Shown: in pieces, positions 59,181-64,000 of the stretch
Layout: every line of letters begins with the position of its first letter
How positions within the stretch are numbered: the first letter of the stretch is position 1
Origin: Butyrivibrio sp.
GTDB taxonomy: Bacteria > Bacillota_A > Clostridia > Lachnospirales > Lachnospiraceae
NCBI GenBank assembly: GCA_024690635.1
Contig: JAILOW010000095.1
Location: 15,913 to 79,912 of the forward strand
Direction: 5' to 3'
DNA: 64,000 nucleotides
Notes under the pieces: generated by a model
What the model was told of the DNA's origin: nothing
The model's database searches: none
Seen by the model: the letters and a program-made list of their open reading frames with translations, nothing else
Translations under genes and position numbers: made by a program

Positions 59181-60443
59181 TTATAAAGTACGCTCTTTTA
59201 ATCTTTCATCGCAGTTGGAAGGCGCACCATTTAACTCTGAGGCGATTTCTTTTTCTATTGTGTTTTTTTCGTTTGCATAAAGCAGTCTTTGATCGAATGA
59301 TATTTTAAGTAAATTTGGGGCGATATTTATACCTATACTTTCTGCTCTTTCTCTAAAGTTTTCATATTGTTCATTGTTCATAAAATCAGAAGGCGTCACT
59401 TCATCAAAAAAATGAACATCTGTATGCTTCATTGCATATCGTGCAGCCTCTTGCATTGTCATGTCTGTTCCAAAAATATAAGGAGCATTTTTATCTTTCA
59501 TAAGCTCTTTGTCAAAAGCATTGTTATGGTCATATAGAGGGTGACACCCTATAATTGCCATAGTATCTGCGTTATAAAAGAAGCCCCAATTCAAACTGTG
59601 TCTGTCGCTATTGCTTATAAGATAATCTGCTATCCACATTTTGTAGATACTATCAGCGTCAATTTTAAGCATTTCTTTATTTGCATCTATCCCATTAACA
59701 TTACAATAAGAAATAAAATCCAAGCCCGATAACATTGAACGGTTTTCGTTGGACATGCACTTGCATTTACATGCATATCTTCCGTCTGATTCGGCATCAT
59801 AATAATGAATGTGGGGGATATTGCTTTTATCCAAAAGCTTAGAAACCATAACCTCTATTTTTGATTCATAGTCTTCTCCGTGCGATCCAAGTTTATACAT
59901 GAATAAACCGGATGTATCGTTTTTCCACGCTTTTGCGTATGCACCCTGTCCGTTAATTTCTGGTGTGTGAGCTTCGCCACGCAATGTAAGGCTAGTCCCG
60001 TGTAGCGCAACTAACGCCACAGTTTCACTTAAATGATTTGTCCATAAATTCACATCTTTCCAGCTGACAGGATCAGCTTCGTCTTTTACCCAATAGCTGT
60101 CCTGCAATGACACAGAGCGGCATGCGATTGCAACAAGAGCCTTTGTGTGATCATCTTGTGCTTGGTCAAAGCCAAAGAGATTGTATAATTTTTTTGCATT
60201 TTCTCTTGTGAGTGGCAAAACTCTTGAAGCAAAATAATGCGTTAGAGCCATGGCGTTTTTGTTCATGGCTATTGCTGTTTGCGTCAACTCGTATTTTGTT
60301 GCTCCGTCGTTTATTTCTGGTATATCACGTAACTTACCCTTAAGTTGGTATGGCAGTTTGAGTTCATTTAAAACAGCAAAATCCCCATCATTAAGGTCAA
60401 ACCTTAACACGGGCGTGTCTTTGCTCATTAGTATTGTGGCCAT
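59181..60443 (-). CDS. HipA-like kinase-fold protein
   Basis: 420 residues. In the second half, MWIADYLISNSDRHSLNWGFF (catalytic loop, Asp in DRH near 275) and IIGCHPLYDHNNAFD (metal-binding Asp near 303) match HipA/CtkA-type Ser/Thr kinases. The N-terminal half, where the P-loop-like region should lie (SGLFMYKLGSHGEDYESKIE), is diverged. HipA kinases act as growth-arrest toxins or in signalling. It starts 3 nt after the HAD gene, making a two-gene unit. Confidence 0.75.
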   Translation of the reverse strand: MATILMSKDTPVLRFDLNDGDFAVLNELKLPYQLKGKLRDIPEINDGATKYELTQTAIAMNKNAMALTHYFASRVLPLTRENAKKLYNLFGFDQAQDDHTKALVAIACRSVSLQDSYWVKDEADPVSWKDVNLWTNHLSETVALVALHGTSLTLRGEAHTPEINGQGAYAKAWKNDTSGLFMYKLGSHGEDYESKIEVMVSKLLDKSNIPHIHYYDAESDGRYACKCKCMSNENRSMLSGLDFISYCNVNGIDANKEMLKIDADSIYKMWIADYLISNSDRHSLNWGFFYNADTMAIIGCHPLYDHNNAFDKELMKDKNAPYIFGTDMTMQEAARYAMKHTDVHFFDEVTPSDFMNNEQYENFRERAESIGINIAPNLLKISFDQRLLYANEKNTIEKEIASELNGAPSNCDERLKERTL

Positions 60444-60446
60444 AGT

Positions 60447-60902
60447 TTATAATCCTTCCTTTAACATTTTCTTTACCGTCTTAACGTCGTCTTTTGTTAA
60501 GCCTTTTTTATAATCAGAAACAAGAAGGTTTAATCGCTTTGGTTCTTCGAATAGTGACAGATCATCATCTATAACCAGATAATGCTGTACAGAATTTCTT
60601 CGGATGAAATATTCAATCTCAGCCTGGCGGCCCTTATTGGACATGGGCGTACTCTCAAAAATGGCAAGTCCTACTGTCGCCAGCGCTTCTTGAAGATTTT
60701 TTATCTGTATAGACGAGCCATCTTTAGATATGCCTGCTTTCCATGTGGAGGAAAGGATAATTCTTATGTCTCCATATTGTTTTTCGCATAGCATAGAGAT
60801 ATCTTTCAACGCATTTACGCAGCTTTTATCAATACTGTATTTGATTTTCCAGTCGGATTCTTTGTTTAAGACTCCGTCTATATCTAAAAATATGTAAAAC
60901 AA
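60447..60902 (-). CDS. HAD-domain protein (Swiss-army-knife type)
   Basis: 151 residues. Motif I FLDIDGVLN (about 5), motif II LSSTWK (about 50), and motif IV YLVIDDDLSLF (about 108) match the small HAD phosphatases found fused in RNA-repair proteins. It may remove phosphates from RNA ends or from the phosphoprotein made by the neighbouring HipA-like kinase; the second idea, a kinase/phosphatase pair, is inference. Confidence 0.75.
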   Translation of the reverse strand: MFYIFLDIDGVLNKESDWKIKYSIDKSCVNALKDISMLCEKQYGDIRIILSSTWKAGISKDGSSIQIKNLQEALATVGLAIFESTPMSNKGRQAEIEYFIRRNSVQHYLVIDDDLSLFEEPKRLNLLVSDYKKGLTKDDVKTVKKMLKEGL

Positions 60903-60929
60903 AGCGCTTCTCCCTTTAGAAATACTTGC

Positions 60930-61133
60930 TTACATTGTATCATAAGGCGTATCGTCCTGATGCTTTTTCTGTCGCCATTTTTCTATTCTGTCAATAAACT
61001 CAGGAAGGATCCCTGTGAAGGCTTCGAGCCCGTAAGGAGCATATTTTTCTCCTTCCAGATCCGCTATCTTTTTATTTCTCCATGAAATGACTATAACAAG
61101 TAAAACAGCAAATAGCGTTGTTTTAAGTCCCAT
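60930..61133 (-). CDS. Small single-span membrane protein
   Basis: 67 residues with one N-terminal transmembrane helix (about 3-18) and a charged cytoplasmic tail. AUG after AGAAAGAAGGGTAAATT. Operon with the HAD-kinase pair and a coiled-coil protein. Unknown role. Confidence 0.6.
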   Translation of the reverse strand: MGLKTTLFAVLLVIVISWRNKKIADLEGEKYAPYGLEAFTGILPEFIDRIEKWRQKKHQDDTPYDTM

Positions 61134-61154
61134 AATTTACCCTTCTTTCTAAGC

Positions 61155-61526
61155 TTATGCTATGAATTTTGAGCCGGTCATGCGAAGTTCTGCATTGTTT
61201 TCCGTCCTGATTGTCACAGCCCTGCTGATGCCCTTATATGCCTGCTCGATAGACTTCATCTTATTATCCACAGCATCTCTTTTATCAACCATGTCTTCAT
61301 AATCTTCTTTAAGTCCGTCCCTTTTGGTCTGCCTTGTGGCAACTTTAAACCAGGAAGCGAGCTCCGCTATGTATGCGTACTGCGAAGAAAGCTGTAAAAG
61401 CTGTGCGGCAGCCATTTCCATATCTTCAGCAGTTGTGATGGCCTGTGGGATCGTAATTGGGAAATTTTCATCAAGCCAGATTAGAAATTCAAATGATTCC
61501 ATTCCTATAAAATGATTATAATCCAT
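61155..61526 (-). CDS. Helical hypothetical protein
   Basis: 123 residues, largely helical, with a Lys/Asp/Glu-rich region (KEDYEDMVDKRDAVDNKMKS) that may form a coiled coil. First gene of the operon running to 59181. No family recognised. Confidence 0.65.
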   Translation of the reverse strand: MDYNHFIGMESFEFLIWLDENFPITIPQAITTAEDMEMAAAQLLQLSSQYAYIAELASWFKVATRQTKRDGLKEDYEDMVDKRDAVDNKMKSIEQAYKGISRAVTIRTENNAELRMTGSKFIA

Positions 61527-61539
61527 ACCTCAGACTCCT

Positions 61540-61589
61540 TTATCTAAAGTATGGATTATTTAAATCTAATGTCTATTTTCTGTATGGTA
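61540..61589 (-). promoter_or_regulatory. Element promoter with variant box CTGTATGG (24-nt spacing)
   Basis: Box 61580-61587 on the plus strand (minus CCATACAGAAAA), ACAT at box+8, 24 nt, then ATCCATACTTTAGATA. Drives the operon that includes the HAD/HipA-like pair. Confidence 0.75.
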
Positions 61590-61590
61590 A

Positions 61591-62286
61591 TTATCTGCAG
61601 ACTGCATTTCTTGATGAGACGTGGACTTCTTCGGGAACTAATCTTCTATATTCCCTTTCATTGATATCGCATCTTTCATAGAGCTCGTCTAATAAAACAC
61701 CGGGCTTTACTTTGATATACATATCATTTTTTCTGTTAAATATACACTCGGCATATGGAAGAAGATTAAAAATGTCCCTGGCGGGAACCTTATAGATCGG
61801 CTGTTCTTTTAGAAAAGGATTTGTGCGTGTTTTTGCTTTTGGCTTATCTGGCTTTTGATTTTTTCGCTTTTTCTCTTCAAATTCCCTAACGTATTTATCC
61901 ACCTGTTCCTGTACGCTGGATTGCAGGTGCAGACACACCCTGCACGCATACGCCATCTGTGTATCATCATATTCAACAAAATAAGGCAATTCATCTTCTA
62001 CGTCTCTCATCTGATTTGCTATTTCCCTCATTTCATCGAAAGACATATCAGCAAACTGCTTTATAAAGACAACCACCAGATTATTGTCCGGGGTTTTGAA
62101 TGAACTGGCAATCGGAGGGTCAAAGTCTAATATATCTGCTGTTTTAAGCGCAGAGATAATGAGCTGTGTCAGATTATACTGATCCTCTTCATCCATTATG
62201 GATAATGTGTCAAAGATGGAATACATCGCATCCTGCATGGCATGTAGATACAACACTACTCCATACTCCTTTTTCATGTACTTCAT
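61591..62286 (-). CDS. Hypothetical protein
   Basis: 231 residues with an acidic N-terminal half and a basic linker (KKRKNQKPDKPKAKTR) before a C-terminal domain. No recognised motif. Follows a 71-residue gene by 21 nt in the same operon. Confidence 0.6.
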   Translation of the reverse strand: MKYMKKEYGVVLYLHAMQDAMYSIFDTLSIMDEEDQYNLTQLIISALKTADILDFDPPIASSFKTPDNNLVVVFIKQFADMSFDEMREIANQMRDVEDELPYFVEYDDTQMAYACRVCLHLQSSVQEQVDKYVREFEEKKRKNQKPDKPKAKTRTNPFLKEQPIYKVPARDIFNLLPYAECIFNRKNDMYIKVKPGVLLDELYERCDINEREYRRLVPEEVHVSSRNAVCR

Positions 62287-62307
62287 AATATTATTAACTC
62301 TCTTTCC

Positions 62308-62523
62308 TTAAATATCGTTACCGGCACGCATGATAATCGATTTGATCTCGTTGACGTCTACCGTGTCAGTATTAACCTCAAGGTCTATAAGAGAGAGTAT
62401 TTCGTTTTTAACATTCTGAGCATTGCTTCCACATGTATTGGCAAGTCTCTTAACAAGGGCCATCTGGTCCGGTGTTAGGGCTGTCGCCTGTAATTCTTCT
62501 AAAATCTTATACATTTCCTGCAT
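62308..62523 (-). CDS. Small hypothetical protein
   Basis: 71 residues, helical, starting MQEMYKILEELQATA. Its full element promoter lies directly upstream. No family recognised. Confidence 0.6.
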   Translation of the reverse strand: MQEMYKILEELQATALTPDQMALVKRLANTCGSNAQNVKNEILSLIDLEVNTDTVDVNEIKSIIMRAGNDI

Positions 62524-62543
62524 GTTTTCATTCTCCTATCTTT

Positions 62544-62590
62544 TTATTTAAATATAGGAGATTCAAAATCGTAATCACTTTTCTGTATAA
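62544..62590 (-). promoter_or_regulatory. Element promoter with variant box CTGTATAA (24-nt spacing)
   Basis: Box 62583-62590, minus TTATACAGAAAA, 24 nt, then CTCCTATATTTAAATAAA. A separate full CTGTACAG at 62633-62640 has no motif at 24 nt on either strand. Confidence 0.65.
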
Positions 62591-62664
62591 TATACCATGA
62601 TACGAAATTTTACCATCAGACGAATATTTTTACTGTACAGAAAATAATTCTCTGTATAGTAAAC

Positions 62665-63999
62665 TTATCTTACTAGTTCTTCATCATATTCCTCGTCATA
62701 TTTATCTGCATAGCCGTTTGCGTTTAAATCCCTGTCTCTAACATCTTCTGCAATGTTTTCCGAGCCTATGGTCTTACTGTTATCTATATCCTTCTGGTAT
62801 ATGTTTTCGAACTTTTCTACTTCTGCAGCAGTCATCTGTGTCTTATCGTGGATAATCCCGTTAACCAGATACATGTCTTTGGTAAAGTCGTCTAAAGGCG
62901 TAAATCCTATCGATTCAACGTAGCTGCTTCTATCTTTCCCGTTATCATTTATGGTAACAATATCCCCTACTGACAAGGAACGCGCCATATAATCATCGGG
63001 CGTATCCTCTGTATTTTGGAACTTTGTATAAGCTTCATCAAATGAAGACACCTTAGGACCTATATACACGGCCGTATAATCGCTTCTTTTAGGTTCTATT
63101 CCTCTGTCTTTGAGGCATTTGAGGTCTACAAATGTATGCGCATCATCTCTTTGCCAAATGATCATATAGTTTTTATCCAGGTGCTGCTCAGGTTTTTTCT
63201 CCCCGGGAATAACATCTTCTAAAGAGTGTTCTTTTGCTTTTTCTTTGTATTCCGGATCCGATGACGGCTGAGTATCTTTCTCTAACATTGCGTCTTCCTT
63301 TCTTTTTCCCATAAATCCGTGCTCTATAGGCCCAAGCTTATCCGAAAAATGAGCCTTTTCATCTTCTGAAAGCCTTGAAAAGAGTTCTTCTAATCTTGAC
63401 TCTGCATTTAATCTTCTGTCTTCCCATGTCTTATAAAGTGCGTATTCATTGCAGGGAACAGCACTCATCATAAAGTCTCCGCCTCTGCAGTCCTGATGAA
63501 TACCACATCCCATGTGAAAATCAGGGTGGTTGTTAAGAAGCCAAAGCTCTGCCTTATCCAGAGAATTTACATATGCGGGGCATTTAAATCTCGCTTCATC
63601 GAGGAGCTCATACCTTGGATAACGTTTTTCTGTATCCCATGAGCTGTACCCCGGTTTTTCATCAAAAAACAGACCGTTGACATAATACGGGGCACTTTTG
63701 TGGTATTCATCAAATTCCCTGTCAAGTTTTTTTGCTTCTTCCATCTCTTCCAAAGAGAAGTTTTCCGATTCTTTGATCGTTGTGGCACATTCGTCGTTAA
63801 CAGAATGATAATCGCCAAACTCAGGCATGCACCCAAGCATCATGGCCTGTTCTTTATCGCTTTCTAAAACCTTTAATATTCTAAATGACCTGTATTCGTC
63901 GTCATAAATATCTCTTTTGTTTTCATTGACAAGTGCTGTCAGGTAAGGCTTACAAGGCTCCTTTGAAAGCCCTGCTTTTTCATCCAGTATAAAGTTCAT
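62665..63999 (-). CDS. YodL-domain protein, start at window edge
   Basis: 444 residues to an ATG at 63999; its ribosome site would lie outside the window, so the start is not certain. Near residue 340 MARSLSVGDIVTINDNGKDR followed by VESIGFTPLDDF is a YodL-like domain, common in large proteins of Firmicute conjugative elements. The N-terminal part is acidic with Cys/His pairs (HMGCGIHQDC). Function not known; possibly host-interaction or antirestriction. Confidence 0.65.
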   Translation of the reverse strand: MNFILDEKAGLSKEPCKPYLTALVNENKRDIYDDEYRSFRILKVLESDKEQAMMLGCMPEFGDYHSVNDECATTIKESENFSLEEMEEAKKLDREFDEYHKSAPYYVNGLFFDEKPGYSSWDTEKRYPRYELLDEARFKCPAYVNSLDKAELWLLNNHPDFHMGCGIHQDCRGGDFMMSAVPCNEYALYKTWEDRRLNAESRLEELFSRLSEDEKAHFSDKLGPIEHGFMGKRKEDAMLEKDTQPSSDPEYKEKAKEHSLEDVIPGEKKPEQHLDKNYMIIWQRDDAHTFVDLKCLKDRGIEPKRSDYTAVYIGPKVSSFDEAYTKFQNTEDTPDDYMARSLSVGDIVTINDNGKDRSSYVESIGFTPLDDFTKDMYLVNGIIHDKTQMTAAEVEKFENIYQKDIDNSKTIGSENIAEDVRDRDLNANGYADKYDEEYDEELVR

Positions 64000-64000
64000 A

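Noticed and set aside
60930..60950. CTTATGATACAATGTAAG as promoter of the HAD gene
   Set aside because: It lies in the end of the upstream coding region and lacks the CATAYTTA core; the HAD gene is better explained by read-through from 61540.
1..64000. Window as a jumbo phage genome
   Set aside because: No capsid, terminase, portal or tail genes were seen, while a full T4SS core and ParM partition genes are present. Phage ancestry of the replication genes stays possible.
1..64000. Altered genetic code
   Set aside because: TAA, TAG and TGA all work as stops at gene ends, and conserved proteins read through normally in the standard bacterial code.

Overview
The window reads as part of a large conjugative plasmid (or similar extrachromosomal element) of a low-GC Firmicute, most likely a Lachnospiraceae such as Butyrivibrio. 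The evidence is strong AGGAGG-type ribosome binding sites, a Gram-positive style type IV secretion (T4SS) set (VirB4, PrgI-like, VirB6/TrbL-like, VirB2-like pilin, VirD4 with a PcfB-like partner, NlpC/P60 cell-wall hydrolase), actin-type ParM partition proteins, and an almost complete lack of host metabolic genes. The species assignment is inference. No relaxase, replication initiator, rRNA, tRNA, CRISPR array or intact transposase was recognised.

Layout. Almost everything is on the minus strand in short operons, each closed by a hairpin terminator that abuts the next promoter. 1-3.6 kb: ParM-like actin operon with small unknown proteins. 3.6-15.8 kb: conjugation cluster. 15.9-24.2 kb: SSB, HU, a Rad52-like annealing protein overlapping a DnaQ exonuclease, a zinc-ribbon OB-fold protein and unknowns. 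24.3-33.3 kb: DNA polymerase III alpha (dnaE) interrupted by a group I intron, an SF2 helicase with a seven-repeat DNA-binding protein, and a CHC2/TOPRIM primase-like protein. 33.4-41 kb: nucleotidase, NERD nuclease, a sigma factor, an SMC/Rad50-like ATPase, a TM2-DnaQ fusion and a NYN ribonuclease-like protein. 41-51 kb: two RecD2-type helicases, a DUF1064 nuclease-like protein, an OB-fold protein and unknowns. 51.2-54.4 kb: plus-strand operon with signal peptidase I, a second ParM-like actin and a ParR-like partner. 54.5-64 kb: HA-domain protein, secreted metallo-beta-lactamase-fold protein, lipoprotein, HAD plus HipA-like kinase pair, small proteins and a YodL-domain protein.

The main discovery candidate is an element-wide transcription system. 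Thirteen promoters share the palindrome CTGTACAG (some CTGTATRR), then AAAA, a frequent ACAT at a fixed offset, and a -10-like YCCATAYTTAWWRTGTAA. The gap from palindrome to YCC is exactly 24 nt in twelve cases and 23 in one, on both strands. Many other operons carry only the YCCATAYTTA part. The element encodes its own sigma factor (34867-35823), whose gene has both a copy of this motif and an upstream host-type promoter. This suggests a host-started, self-amplifying switch that turns on conjugation, replication and partition genes together.

The second strong result is the 378-nt group I intron in dnaE. A simple ORF reading would call a split or broken polymerase, but joining the exons restores the conserved RPGP-xQYLDD sequence in frame.
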